DNA of 64,000 nucleotides from an uncultured beta proteobacterium. GTDB taxonomy: Bacteria > Pseudomonadota > Gammaproteobacteria > Burkholderiales > Burkholderiaceae_C. Where the stretch lies: the NCBI GenBank assembly GCA_903886275.1, contig CAISLN010000004.1:41632-105631 (forward strand). Reading direction: 5' to 3'. A program made the translations under genes and the position numbers. This document shows positions 9,559 to 18,279 of the stretch, piece by piece. Numbering within the stretch: position 1 is the first letter of the stretch; every line of letters begins with the position of its first letter. Under the pieces are notes generated by a model. That model saw nothing but the letters and a program-made list of their open reading frames with translations, was not told the origin of the DNA and searched no databases.

Positions 9559-10734
9559 ATGGCGGTCGTCTTGATGACCGACGCAGACACTCTGTCTGCC
9601 AAGCCCACCATTTTGGTGATTGACGACACGCCCGAGAACTTATCGCTGATGCAGCATCTGCTGCAAGACAGCTACCGGCTCAGTTCGGCCAACAGCGGTG
9701 CGCAGGGGCTGGAGCTGGCCCTAGCCGAGCCGGTGCCGGATCTGATCCTGCTCGATATCCTGATGCCCGGCATGGACGGCTACACGGTTTGTGAGCGGCT
9801 CAAGCAGGACCCGCGCACCGCGAGCATTCCGGTGATTTTTCTGACCTCCCGCAACGAACTCAAGGACGAGGAAAAAGGCTTTGCCCTGGGCGCGGTGGAC
9901 TACATCGTCAAGCCGGTGCACCCCGCCATCTGCCTGGCGCGGCTGCGCACCCACCTCGCCCTGAAGGCATCGGCCGATTTTTTGCGCGACAAGAATGCCT
10001 TTTTGGAGGCCGAGGTTGCCAGGCGCACACGCGAGGTCAACGTGATTCAGGATGTCACCATTTTGGCCATGGCCCTGCTGGCCGAAACGCGCGACACCGA
10101 CACCGGCAACCACATCCGCCGCACCCAATGCTATGTGCGTGCGCTGGCCTGGAAGCTGTCTTCGCATCCGCGCTTTCGCGACTTCCTGACGGTGGCCAAC
10201 ATCGCCATGCTGTTTCGCTCGGCGCCCCTGCACGATATCGGCAAGGCCGGCATACCGGACCGCATTTTGCTCAAGCAGGGCCGCTTGGCGCCCGACGAGT
10301 TTGAGATCATGAAGACCCACACCACCATGGGACGCGATGCGATTGCGCATGCCGAGGCGGCCCTGGGCCAGCAGGTGGAGTTCCTGGCCATGGCCAAACA
10401 AATTGCCTGCTCGCACCAGGAAAAATGGGACGGCAGCGGTTACCCCGAAGGCCTGGCCGCAGAGGCCATCCCCATTCCCGCGCGCCTGATGGCCCTGGCC
10501 GATGTTTACGACGCACTGACCAGTCGGCGCGTCTACAGGGAAGCCCTGTCCCATGGCGACGCCCTGGCGATCATCCAGGCGGCGAGCGGCCAGCATTTCG
10601 ATCCCGATGTTGTGCGGGCCTTTGTGCAGGTCCAGGCACAGTTCCATGCCATCGCACTGACCTATGCTGACAGCGCAACTGACCTGCAGCGCAAGGCCGA
10701 TTACATTCAAATCAGCTTGGAGAAAGCCCCGTGA
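9559..10734 (+). CDS. response regulator with HD-GYP c-di-GMP phosphodiesterase domain
   Basis: About 391 residues. The N-terminal receiver domain has ILVIDDTPENL, the phospho-acceptor aspartate in LLDILMPGMDG and the lysine in VKPVHP. A short coiled linker (FLEAEVARRTREVN) leads to an HD-GYP domain with HDIGKAGIPD, HTTMGRDAI and HQEKWDGSGYPEGL, all key residues intact. This predicts phosphorylation-controlled hydrolysis of cyclic di-GMP. Starts at 9559 and 9574 are both possible, neither with a strong Shine-Dalgarno. The stop TGA overlaps the GTG start of the downstream malic enzyme, an unexpected pairing of a signalling gene and a central-carbon gene in one transcript. Confidence 0.93.
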   Translation: MAVVLMTDADTLSAKPTILVIDDTPENLSLMQHLLQDSYRLSSANSGAQGLELALAEPVPDLILLDILMPGMDGYTVCERLKQDPRTASIPVIFLTSRNELKDEEKGFALGAVDYIVKPVHPAICLARLRTHLALKASADFLRDKNAFLEAEVARRTREVNVIQDVTILAMALLAETRDTDTGNHIRRTQCYVRALAWKLSSHPRFRDFLTVANIAMLFRSAPLHDIGKAGIPDRILLKQGRLAPDEFEIMKTHTTMGRDAIAHAEAALGQQVEFLAMAKQIACSHQEKWDGSGYPEGLAAEAIPIPARLMALADVYDALTSRRVYREALSHGDALAIIQAASGQHFDPDVVRAFVQVQAQFHAIALTYADSATDLQRKADYIQISLEKAP

Positions 10735-13046
10735 AGAACGATAACAACCTGTCCCCCGCCGAACTGGCCATACGCGACGCCGCCCGCGACTACCACCGCT
10801 TTCCCACGCGCGGCAAGATCTCGGTCAACGCCACCAAGCCGCTGTCCAACCAGCGCGACCTCTCCCTGGCCTACAGCCCCGGCGTGGCCTACCCCTGCCT
10901 GGATATACAGGCCGACCCCAGCCTGGCCTATGAATACACCAGTCGCGGCAACCTGGTGGGCGTCATCACCAATGGCACGGCGGTGCTGGGCCTGGGCGAC
11001 ATAGGGCCGCTGGCGGGAAAACCCGTCATGGAAGGCAAGGGCTGCCTGTTCAAGAAGTTCGCCGGCATCGACGTGTTTGACATCGAGCTGGCCGAGCGCG
11101 ACCCCGACAAGCTGGTGGAAATCATTGCAGCCATGGAGCCCACGCTGGGCGGCATCAACCTCGAAGACATCAAGGCGCCAGAGTGTTTTTACATCGAGCA
11201 AAAGCTGCGCGAGCGCCTGAACATTCCGGTGTTCCACGACGACCAGCATGGCACGGCCATCATCTCCAGTGCAGCCCTTTTGAACGGCCTGGAACTGGTG
11301 GGCAAGGACATCGCAAAGGTCAAGCTCGCGGTGTCGGGCGCCGGTGCCGCTGCCCTGGCCTGCCTGGATGTGATGGTGGGTCTGGGGGTGGCGCGCGAGA
11401 ACGTGTTTGTGTGCGACTCCAAGGGCCTGATCTACGAGGGCCGCCCCGGCGGCTATGACGACTCCAAGGCGCGTTTTGCGCAAAAGACCGAACTGCGCAC
11501 CCTGGCCGATGTGGTGGATGGTGCCGACGTGTTCCTGGGTTGCTCTGCCGCGGGTGTGCTCACGCAGGACATGGTCAAGACCATGGGCAGCCAACCCATC
11601 ATCCTGGCACTGGCCAACCCCGAGCCCGAAATCCGTCCCGAGCTGGCCAAGGCCGTGCGCCCCGATTGCATCATCGCCACCGGCCGCTCCGACTACCCTA
11701 ACCAGGTCAACAACGTCCTGTGCTTCCCCTATATCTTTCGCGGCGCGCTGGACTGCGGCGCCACCAAAATCACCGAGGCGATGAAGCTGGCCTGCGTGCG
11801 CCAGATTGCCGATCTGGCCAAGGCCGACATCAGCGAGGAAGTGGCCACCGCCTATGCCGGCAAGGAGCTGGTGTTTGGTGCGGACTATCTGATTCCCACC
11901 CCCTTTGATTCGCGCCTGATCCTGCGCATTGCCCCGGCCGTGGCCCAGGCCGCTGCCGACTCGGGCGTGGCGACTCGGCCGATTGCCGACATGGCGGCCT
12001 ACCGCGAGCAGCTCTCGCGCTTTGTCTACCAAACCGGCATGTTCATGCGCCCGGTGTTTGCCGCCGCCAAGAGCGTGCCCAAGGACGCCAAGCGCGTGGC
12101 CTATGCCGAGGGCGAGGACGAGCGCGTGCTGCGTGCCGTGCAAGTGGTGGTGGATGAGGGTTTGGCACAGCCGATTTTGGTGGGTCGCCCCGCTGTCATT
12201 GAGGCGCGCATTCTCAAGGCTGGCCTGCGCATCCGATTAGGGCAAGACTTCACCGTGGTCAATCCCGAGGACGACCCGCGCTTCAAGCAGTACTGGGAAA
12301 CCTACCACCGCATCATGGGCCGCGACGGTGTCTCCATAGACGCAGCCAAGGCCGCGGTGCGCCGCTCCAGTACCACCATTGCCGCCTTGATGGTCAAGCT
12401 CGGCGATGCCGACGCCATGCTGTGCGGCCTGCTGGGGCGCTTTGATGTGCACCTGGACCATGTGCGCGACGTCATCGGCATGCGCCCACAGGCCACCAGC
12501 ATGGCCACCCTGAACGCGCTGATGCTGGAGCACCGTACCCTGTTCATCGCCGACACCTTTGTCAACGAAGACCCCGACGCCCAACAGCTCGCCGAGATCG
12601 CCCTGATGGCCGCCGAGGAGGTGCAGCGCTTTGGCCTGCCACCCAAGGTGGCCTTTTTGTCGCATTCGATTTACGGCAGTTCGCGGCGCAAGTCGGCCGT
12701 GAAAATGCGCCAGGCCTATGAGCTGTTCACCAAAATGGCGCCGCACATCGAGTGCGACGGCGAGCTGCAGGGCGACGCCGCGCTGAGCGAAGACATGCGC
12801 GGGCACACGCTGATGGACAGCAGCCTCAAGGGCGAGGCCAATTTGCTGATTTGCCCCAACCTGGACGCCGCCAACATCCTGTTCAATGTGCTCAAGGTCA
12901 TAGGCGGACACGGCGTCACGGTGGGCCCCATCCTGCTCGGTGCCGCAGCCCCGGCCCATGTGCTGACACCCTCGGCCACGGTGCGCCGGGTGGTGAATAT
13001 GACGGCCTTGGCCGCCGCGCACTCCACGCTCAAGAGCGGGCGCTAG
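10731..13046 (+). CDS. maeB: NADP-dependent malic enzyme, full length (second copy)
   Basis: A 771-residue protein: malic-enzyme domain (residues about 15-425, with [17 protein letters not shown] and [10 protein letters not shown]), NAD(P)-binding Rossmann region ([13 protein letters not shown]), and a C-terminal phosphotransacetylase-like domain from about residue 440 ([20 protein letters not shown]). In such proteins the C-terminal domain is regulatory, sensing acetyl-CoA. The start is GTG at 10731, overlapping the upstream stop as GTGA, with GGAGAAA about 6 nt before it. It is a paralogue of the truncated gene at the left edge and convergent with the histidine kinase gene, 7 nt apart. Confidence 0.95.
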   Translation: MKNDNNLSPAELAIRDAARDYHRFPTRGKISVNATKPLSNQRDLSLAYSPGVAYPCLDIQADPSLAYEYTSRGNLVGVITNGTAVLGLGDIGPLAGKPVMEGKGCLFKKFAGIDVFDIELAERDPDKLVEIIAAMEPTLGGINLEDIKAPECFYIEQKLRERLNIPVFHDDQHGTAIISSAALLNGLELVGKDIAKVKLAVSGAGAAALACLDVMVGLGVARENVFVCDSKGLIYEGRPGGYDDSKARFAQKTELRTLADVVDGADVFLGCSAAGVLTQDMVKTMGSQPIILALANPEPEIRPELAKAVRPDCIIATGRSDYPNQVNNVLCFPYIFRGALDCGATKITEAMKLACVRQIADLAKADISEEVATAYAGKELVFGADYLIPTPFDSRLILRIAPAVAQAAADSGVATRPIADMAAYREQLSRFVYQTGMFMRPVFAAAKSVPKDAKRVAYAEGEDERVLRAVQVVVDEGLAQPILVGRPAVIEARILKAGLRIRLGQDFTVVNPEDDPRFKQYWETYHRIMGRDGVSIDAAKAAVRRSSTTIAALMVKLGDADAMLCGLLGRFDVHLDHVRDVIGMRPQATSMATLNALMLEHRTLFIADTFVNEDPDAQQLAEIALMAAEEVQRFGLPPKVAFLSHSIYGSSRRKSAVKMRQAYELFTKMAPHIECDGELQGDAALSEDMRGHTLMDSSLKGEANLLICPNLDAANILFNVLKVIGGHGVTVGPILLGAAAPAHVLTPSATVRRVVNMTALAAAHSTLKSGR

Positions 13047-13053
13047 CAACTTC

Positions 13054-15264
13054 CTAATGCGGGCTGAAGGCGCCCGCGTCCTGCAGCAAGTTCAGTGCGG
13101 CTTCCAACTGGAAGCTGCACAGCAGCGCCTCGGTGCGCCTAAAGCGCTCTTCTCCCAGCAACTGGCGCAGGCTGGCCTGCAACTGCTGGAACAGGTCCAC
13201 CGCCCGCACATCGTCTTGTTGCAAGTAGCTGCGCAGGGTCTGCATGGCTGCCAAAGGGTTGTGGGCCGGTTCGGCAGCCGCCTGGCCCAGACCTTCGCGT
13301 GGCCGTATCCAGCGGGCCAGCGTCTGCCACAGCGCTTGCGGCTCTATCGGTTTGCTGACAAAGTCGTTCATGCCGCAGCGCAGGCAGAGTTGGCGGTCGG
13401 TCTCGCGGGAATGGGCCGTCATGGCCACGATGGGCAACTTGCCATAGTCCGGCATGTTGCGAATCAGCCGCACGGCCGAAAGGCCGTCGAGCACTGGCAT
13501 CTGCATGTCCATCAACACCAGGTCAAAGGGGCGCTGCGCATGCGCGCTCTGGTCGATCTGGAACAGGGCCTGCTGGCCGTTGTCCGCCAGCGTTACCACA
13601 AGGCCTTCGGACTCCAGCATTTCCCGCGCCACCTGTTGTTGGATCTCGTTGTCCTCCACCAACAAGATACGGGCGCCGCGCAAGGGGGCGAGCAAGGTAG
13701 CGCTGGCCGCTGGCACTTCCGGCACTGGCGCCACTGCTTCGGTCACACCAAAAAGGTCCAACAGGGTTTCGAACAGCATGGGCTGGCTGACCGGTTTTTG
13801 CAGCAGCTGAAAGGTGCCGGGCTGGCCCGCCAAGGGGCCTGTGCTGTCGTTGCCGTAGGCGGTTACCAGTACCATGTGTGGCGCCGGTGTCAGCTTTTCT
13901 TCCTGGATGTGTTGCATCAGCTCAAGGCCATCCATGTCAGGCATCTGCCAGTCGGTCATCAGCACGTCATAGGGCTCATTGGCCAGCGCCGCGCGCCTGA
14001 GTTCGTTCAGCGCAGCTTGCCCCGAGACCATGCCATGCGCCATGCAGCCCAGGCTGAGCAACTGCTCGCACAGCACGGCCGCCGCATTGGCGTTGTCGTC
14101 CACCACCAGCACCCGTTTGTGCTGCAAGTCGCCGGACAACACGCGCTTGGCCTGCGCGGCACCCAGTCCCATGCGCGCGGTAAACCAAAAGTTGGCGCCT
14201 GCGCCAGGTACGCTGTGCACGCCTACCTCGCCGTCCATCAGGCCGGCCAGGCGCCGGCTGAGGGCCAGACCGAGTCCGCCGCCCTGTTTGCGTGCGCCGC
14301 GCGTCTGCGCAGTGCCGCTGTAAAGCCTCTCCATTTGCTCTGCGCTCAGGCCGACACCGGTATCGCGCACATCAAAGCGCAGCTTCACCGAGCCCTGCGC
14401 CAGCGTCACCACGCTCACTGCGATTTCAACCTCGCCATGGGTGGTGAAACGCAGGGCATTGCGGGTGTAGTGGATCAGCATCTGGCCCAGGCGCAGTGGG
14501 TCGCCAATCAGGTTGCGCGGCACGCCGGGCGCGATATGCCAGATCAGCTCCAGTCCTTTGGCACGCGCCTTCTCGGCGCAGAGTCCGGCCAGGGTTTCGA
14601 AGACGGTGTCGAGCTCGAAGGGAATGATCTCCATCTGCAGTTGCCCGGCCTCGACGCGGGAGAAGTCCAGCATGTCGTTGAGAACGGCCAACAGTTGCTG
14701 GCCACTTTGGCGTATCTGGTGGAGGTAGTTGCGCTGGCGCGTATCGGTCTCGTGCTTCAGCGCCAGATGCGACATTCCGATGATGGCGTTCAAAGGGGTG
14801 CGGATTTCGTGGCCCATGTGGGCCATGAATTCGGCCCTTCCGCTCAGTGCGGCAGCGGTGTCGGCCTTGTGCTGCCGCAGCTCTTGCTGCTGTTGCAGCA
14901 GGCGCCGATTGCACTCCTCCAGTTGCGCTTGCAGCGGGAACCTGTTGCCTGTAGGCGCGGCGTCTGCGCTGTGCGGCTGTGTGTCCATGCGAACATGACG
15001 CTCTGGCAGCTTGACGGCCGACGGCAGCGCTTGGGCCACTTGCTGTATCGAATGGTCGGCAAACGCGTACAGCTGTGCCGGCGCGTTGCCGACCGGTTGC
15101 AGCAGACCCATGCGCAAGGCGGTGTCGAGCCATTCGCGCATGAGCTCTGGGGCCACGCTGAAGACACGGGCCAACTGCGCCAGCTCAAAGCGCGGCCCCA
15201 GGCAGGCCGCCAGTTGGAGCACCAACTGGCTTTGCTCCGAAAGGTCTTTGAGTCGCTGTGCCAT
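13054..15264 (-). CDS. hybrid histidine kinase with two receiver domains
   Basis: 736 residues. Residues 1-85 resemble the extreme C-terminal part of the AAA/ATPase module found in large serine-kinase/histidine-kinase fusions (LQLAACLGPRFELAQLA, then YAFADHSIQQVAQAL). A coiled segment (110-140) precedes HisKA with phospho-acceptor H152 in AHMGHEIRTPLNA. The HATPase domain has the N-box RNALRFTTHGEVEI and the G-boxes DTGVGLS and GGGLGLALSRRL. Receiver 1 (388-510) has D438; receiver 2 (532-650) has D586. The tail lacks an Hpt histidine motif. No transmembrane segment is seen, so it should be cytosolic. The start at 15264 has GGAGAAG upstream. No cognate regulator is adjacent; the HD-GYP response regulator at 9.6 kb is the nearest candidate. 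Confidence 0.92.
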   Translation of the reverse strand: MAQRLKDLSEQSQLVLQLAACLGPRFELAQLARVFSVAPELMREWLDTALRMGLLQPVGNAPAQLYAFADHSIQQVAQALPSAVKLPERHVRMDTQPHSADAAPTGNRFPLQAQLEECNRRLLQQQQELRQHKADTAAALSGRAEFMAHMGHEIRTPLNAIIGMSHLALKHETDTRQRNYLHQIRQSGQQLLAVLNDMLDFSRVEAGQLQMEIIPFELDTVFETLAGLCAEKARAKGLELIWHIAPGVPRNLIGDPLRLGQMLIHYTRNALRFTTHGEVEIAVSVVTLAQGSVKLRFDVRDTGVGLSAEQMERLYSGTAQTRGARKQGGGLGLALSRRLAGLMDGEVGVHSVPGAGANFWFTARMGLGAAQAKRVLSGDLQHKRVLVVDDNANAAAVLCEQLLSLGCMAHGMVSGQAALNELRRAALANEPYDVLMTDWQMPDMDGLELMQHIQEEKLTPAPHMVLVTAYGNDSTGPLAGQPGTFQLLQKPVSQPMLFETLLDLFGVTEAVAPVPEVPAASATLLAPLRGARILLVEDNEIQQQVAREMLESEGLVVTLADNGQQALFQIDQSAHAQRPFDLVLMDMQMPVLDGLSAVRLIRNMPDYGKLPIVAMTAHSRETDRQLCLRCGMNDFVSKPIEPQALWQTLARWIRPREGLGQAAAEPAHNPLAAMQTLRSYLQQDDVRAVDLFQQLQASLRQLLGEERFRRTEALLCSFQLEAALNLLQDAGAFSPH

Positions 15265-15397
15265 GGCACTTCTCCAGTTCAAGACTTGCAGTCTAGTGTT
15301 GAACGAATGGGGGTGCAAATTCGGCCAGTGCGAGGCTCTGCTGCGGGACCAGTCGCACAGTATGATGCGTGCCACCTGCCACCAAACGGAGCGCGCC

Positions 15398-16414
15398 ATG
15401 GGATTGATGGACTTCCTCACGAAACAGTTTGTTGATGTCATTGAGTGGACCGAAAGCCAGGACGGGACCCTGGTCTGGCGCTACCCGATGCAGGACTTGG
15501 AAATCCAGAACGGCGCAGTGCTGGTGGTGCGCGAGTCGCAAATGGCCCTGTTCGTCAACGAGGGAAAAGTGGCCGATGTGTTTGGCCCCGGCAGCTACAA
15601 GCTGAGCACCCAAACGCTGCCGCTGCTGACCAACCTGAAGAACTGGGACAAGCTGTTTGAGGCGCCTTTCAAAAGCGATGTGTACTTCTTTGGCACCCGC
15701 CAGCAGATTGACCAAAAGTGGGGCACGCCCCAGCCCATCACCATCCGTGATGCCGACTTCGGTGCCGTGCGCCTGCGCGCCTTTGGCAATTACAGTTACC
15801 GCGTGGCGGTGCCTGCACTGTTCCATACCGAGATCTCCGGCACCCGCGAAAGCTACACCGTGCAAGAGGTGGACGGGCACTTGCGCGGCCTGGTGCTGCA
15901 AAACATCAGCGCGGCCATTGCCGGCAGCGGCGTGGCCTTTCTGGACCTGGCGGCGAACCAGTGGGTGTTTGCCCAGGCCCTGATCAAGCAACTGGCGCCC
16001 GCGTTTGACAAGATCGGCCTCAAGCTCGAGGCCATGACGGTGCAAAACGTCTCCCTGCCCGAGGAGTTGCAGAAGGTCATGGACCAGAAGATCGGCATGG
16101 GTATGGTCGGTGGCGACATGGGCAAGTTCATGCAGTACCAGACTGCGCAAGCGATCCCGAAATTTGCCGAGGGTGCTGGCCAAGGTGGTGGCATCGCCGG
16201 TGACGCCATGGGCCTGGGCGCTGGTGTGGCCATGGGCCAGTTGCTGGCGCAAAATCTTCAAGCCGGTTTGCATCCGGTTGCAGCGGTGGCCGGTATGAAG
16301 CCCGAGGACGTGATGGCCACGCTGGAAAAGTTAGCCGAGCTCAAGGGCAAAGGCATCCTGACCCAAGAAGAGTTTGACGCCAAGAAGGCCGAACTTTTGA
16401 AGAAGCTGGTCTAG
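15398..16414 (+). CDS. SPFH domain protein with C-terminal SHOCT motif
   Basis: 338 residues, of the group sometimes called virion-core-like or YdjI-like SPFH proteins. The N-terminal MGLMDFLTKQFVDVIEW is followed by the conserved stretches NGAVLVVRESQMALFV and GPGSYKLSTQTLPLLTNLKNW, then a glycine-rich linker (GAGQGGGIAGDAMGLGAGVAMG). A SHOCT segment (LEKLAELKGKGILTQEEFDA) ends the chain. There is no clear signal peptide. SPFH proteins form membrane-associated oligomers; the role of this branch is not established. The ATG at 15398 is favoured by homology although the frame is open upstream. A small membrane protein follows and may belong with it. Confidence 0.88.
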   Translation: MGLMDFLTKQFVDVIEWTESQDGTLVWRYPMQDLEIQNGAVLVVRESQMALFVNEGKVADVFGPGSYKLSTQTLPLLTNLKNWDKLFEAPFKSDVYFFGTRQQIDQKWGTPQPITIRDADFGAVRLRAFGNYSYRVAVPALFHTEISGTRESYTVQEVDGHLRGLVLQNISAAIAGSGVAFLDLAANQWVFAQALIKQLAPAFDKIGLKLEAMTVQNVSLPEELQKVMDQKIGMGMVGGDMGKFMQYQTAQAIPKFAEGAGQGGGIAGDAMGLGAGVAMGQLLAQNLQAGLHPVAAVAGMKPEDVMATLEKLAELKGKGILTQEEFDAKKAELLKKLV

Positions 16415-16428
16415 CCCTTACCCGCAGG

Positions 16429-16668
16429 GTGTGGCCACTGACAACACCCAACGCAGCTACCGGGCGCCCTGCCGGGCTGTGGGGCGGCGGTCGATTTTCG
16501 CTGCGTCCGGACTTCTGTATCTTCGTGCTTATTGTGCTGGTCGTGCTGTCCATCGCCACCTGCTCTGGCAACTGCAACCTGGCCATCCAAGACTGCTCCA
16601 GCAGCAGCGCCAACCGCAGTTTCGGCGGCGCGTTTGGCGGCTTTTCCACGGGCTGTGAGCACAAGTAA
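16429..16668 (+). CDS. small single-pass membrane protein, cysteine/serine-rich tail
   Basis: 79 residues from GTG at 16429, 15 nt after the SPFH stop. One strongly hydrophobic segment (FCIFVLIVLVVLSIATC, about residues 29-45) is followed by a polar tail with cysteines and a Ser/Gly-rich end (NRSFGGAFGGFSTGCEHK). I do not recognise a named family. The hydrophobic helix, the position directly behind the SPFH gene and the same orientation suggest a partner in one operon. The start is uncertain, since another GTG two bases on opens a different frame with a poor-looking, arginine-rich product. Confidence 0.55.
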   Translation: MWPLTTPNAATGRPAGLWGGGRFSLRPDFCIFVLIVLVVLSIATCSGNCNLAIQDCSSSSANRSFGGAFGGFSTGCEHK

Positions 16669-16754
16669 TGGGGCTTGTGGAAGCGATGCTCACTTTTTTC
16701 TTTGGTTTGGCTACAAACGGCCGATAACAAAGGAGAACAACATAGGCGTATCGC

Positions 16755-17219
16755 ATGTCCCACATCACCCTGAAAAGAGCACTGCCAGCCGAACTTCAGC
16801 TTTTGCTTTGGAGCGGCCAGTTACAGACCATCAGCTTCAAGGAGTTTTCCGCGCTCAAGCTGCTCTCCAACGCAGTTTGCTGCATCCACAACGCGAAGAC
16901 CCAGGAGCTCGGTTTACCGGGACGCTTCTTCATGGTCAACGAGGGCATCCATTCGCTCAGTCTGGGCGTGCTCTACCTGCATGGCGTGCTGCCCACCGGC
17001 CTGGTGGGCCACCGCGCCATGGCGATGCAATTGGCCTGCGAAAACCTGCATCTGCCCACGCGCCTGATCAATGAAATCCTGTATGCCAATACCCACCGCG
17101 AGCTGATTGCCTATGGCTCTACCGAGCCGGTGGAACAGGAAGAAGTGGATGGTGTGATGGTCCTGGGTGACAAGCTGGTGGACCAGGCGCGCTACATCTA
17201 TCCGGACTGGTTTCTTTAG
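16755..17219 (+). CDS. conserved-looking hypothetical protein, 154 aa
   Basis: Not recognised. 154 residues, soluble in appearance, no signal peptide or transmembrane helix. It has a leucine-rich N-terminal half (LQLLLWSGQLQTISFKEFSALKLLSNAVCC), a central hydrophobic stretch around VLYLHGVLPTGLVG, and an acidic C-terminal third ending in YIYPDWFL. Codon use and GC look normal for the window, so it is probably a resident gene. An AAGGAG sequence lies about 19 nt before the ATG, too far for an ideal ribosome-binding site, and no nearer in-frame start is seen. It stands alone between the SPFH pair and the FliD-like gene. Confidence 0.65.
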   Translation: MSHITLKRALPAELQLLLWSGQLQTISFKEFSALKLLSNAVCCIHNAKTQELGLPGRFFMVNEGIHSLSLGVLYLHGVLPTGLVGHRAMAMQLACENLHLPTRLINEILYANTHRELIAYGSTEPVEQEEVDGVMVLGDKLVDQARYIYPDWFL

Positions 17220-17395
17220 CCACCAATCGGCGGGCAGTGCCGCTCAGCCCACCCGTTGGGTTCAGTGTGCCGGGTCCGTTGCATCGGCCCTGGGTTCGCT
17301 GAACCATACCGGTGCGCCGCCGCCGCCGGCATGGGTCTGCTAATCTAAGCGCCTCACTTTCTGCCACGCGCCATGGCTAGCAGGGGCGTCCTACT

Positions 17396-18079
17396 ATGAA
17401 CATCAACACCATTACGGGCAGCAGCCTCTTGGGCAGTGGCAGCACTGCGTCCCAGTCCACCACCGCCACCAGCAGCAGCAGCTCGCCCCAGCTGGCCAAA
17501 GCCGAGAAGCGCATCCAGACCGATGTGGACAGCACCAAGGCGCAGCTGTCCCAATTCGGCCTGCTCAAGTCGGCCCTGTCGGAAGCGCAGGTAGCGGCGA
17601 AGGCGCTGTCTGGCCTCACGGCTTCGTCCTCCGCGTCCACCACCACTGTGGCGCTGGGCAGCTTCTTCAATCGCTTTAACGGTTCCGTCACTGCTGCCAA
17701 TGCCGCTGCTACCGGCAGCGCTGGCGTCAATGCCAAGCGGGTGGTGCAGGACCTGAAGTCGGCCCTGCGCTCGGACCCTGCCACCCAGGCGGCCCTGAAG
17801 ACGCTGGGCCTGAGCGTGCGCAGCGACGGCACGCTGGTGCAGGACGCCAAGAAATTTGCCACCGCATTGAACGCCGATCCGGCCGGCGTGCGCGCGGCCC
17901 TGGCCGTAGTGGGCAAGAAGGTCGATGCCGTCAACAGCCGCGAACTCGCCAGCAACGGTACCGTGGGCCAGGCACTGGCCGGACTGAACCAGCACAGCAC
18001 GGTGCTGACGGCGCAGCAAAAAGCCATGACGGGCTTGCAGCAGGCAATGGCAGCCTACAAGGCCAACAGCGCTGGCTGA
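17396..18079 (+). CDS. FliD-like / flagellin-associated-type low-complexity protein
   Basis: 227 residues, almost entirely Ala, Ser, Thr, Val, Leu and Lys, with no cysteine. A Ser/Thr-rich N-terminus (residues 1-30) leads to helical segments. Residues from about 120 (KRVVQDLKSALRSDPATQAALKTLG, quoted in part: DLKSALRSDPATQAALK) and then LSVRSDGTLVQDAKKFATAL recall the C-terminal region of the flagellar cap protein FliD, where a 'G..F..DGTL..D..KL..AL' pattern is common. Real FliD is about twice as long. No flagellar genes surround it. The similarity is weak and judged by eye; it could instead be an unrelated coiled surface protein. Confidence 0.6.
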   Translation: MNINTITGSSLLGSGSTASQSTTATSSSSSPQLAKAEKRIQTDVDSTKAQLSQFGLLKSALSEAQVAAKALSGLTASSSASTTTVALGSFFNRFNGSVTAANAAATGSAGVNAKRVVQDLKSALRSDPATQAALKTLGLSVRSDGTLVQDAKKFATALNADPAGVRAALAVVGKKVDAVNSRELASNGTVGQALAGLNQHSTVLTAQQKAMTGLQQAMAAYKANSAG

Positions 18080-18158
18080 TTGCCTTTGGGCCTTCGCACT
18101 GCACACAAGGCATAGAAGCAAACACCCTGGAATGCAGGCGATGGGACCTGCGGTTATG

Positions 18159-18176
18159 CCGTCACACGGCTGACAT
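18159..18176 (+). promoter_or_regulatory. candidate Pho box upstream of phosphate transporter
   Basis: CCGTCAC-ACGG-CTGACAT has the 7-4-7 layout of a PhoB site (two CTGTCAT-like heptamers separated by 4 bp), matching 5 of 7 and 6 of 7 positions. It lies about 104 bp before the transporter ATG in an AT-rich intergenic stretch. A single pair could occur by chance, so the call is tentative. Confidence 0.45.
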
Positions 18177-18279
18177 ATTATCTATGGATACTTGTTTTAA
18201 GGCCTTATTTCGCATTTTTAACGCGATTTTCTAGGTTTTAATTCTACATATTTAACAAATAACAGACCCATCAAAGTCC

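Noticed and set aside
13057..15435. Open frame of about 790 codons on the plus strand opposite the hybrid histidine kinase
   Set aside because: The minus-strand kinase has all family motifs. The antisense frame is Gln/His/Gly-rich and has no domain signal; such long antisense frames are common at high GC.
16720..16727. GCCGATAA, identical to the sigma-28 (flagellar) minus-10 consensus
   Set aside because: No matching TAAA-type minus-35 stands 11 bp upstream, and the transcript start would fall near or after the possible ribosome-binding site.
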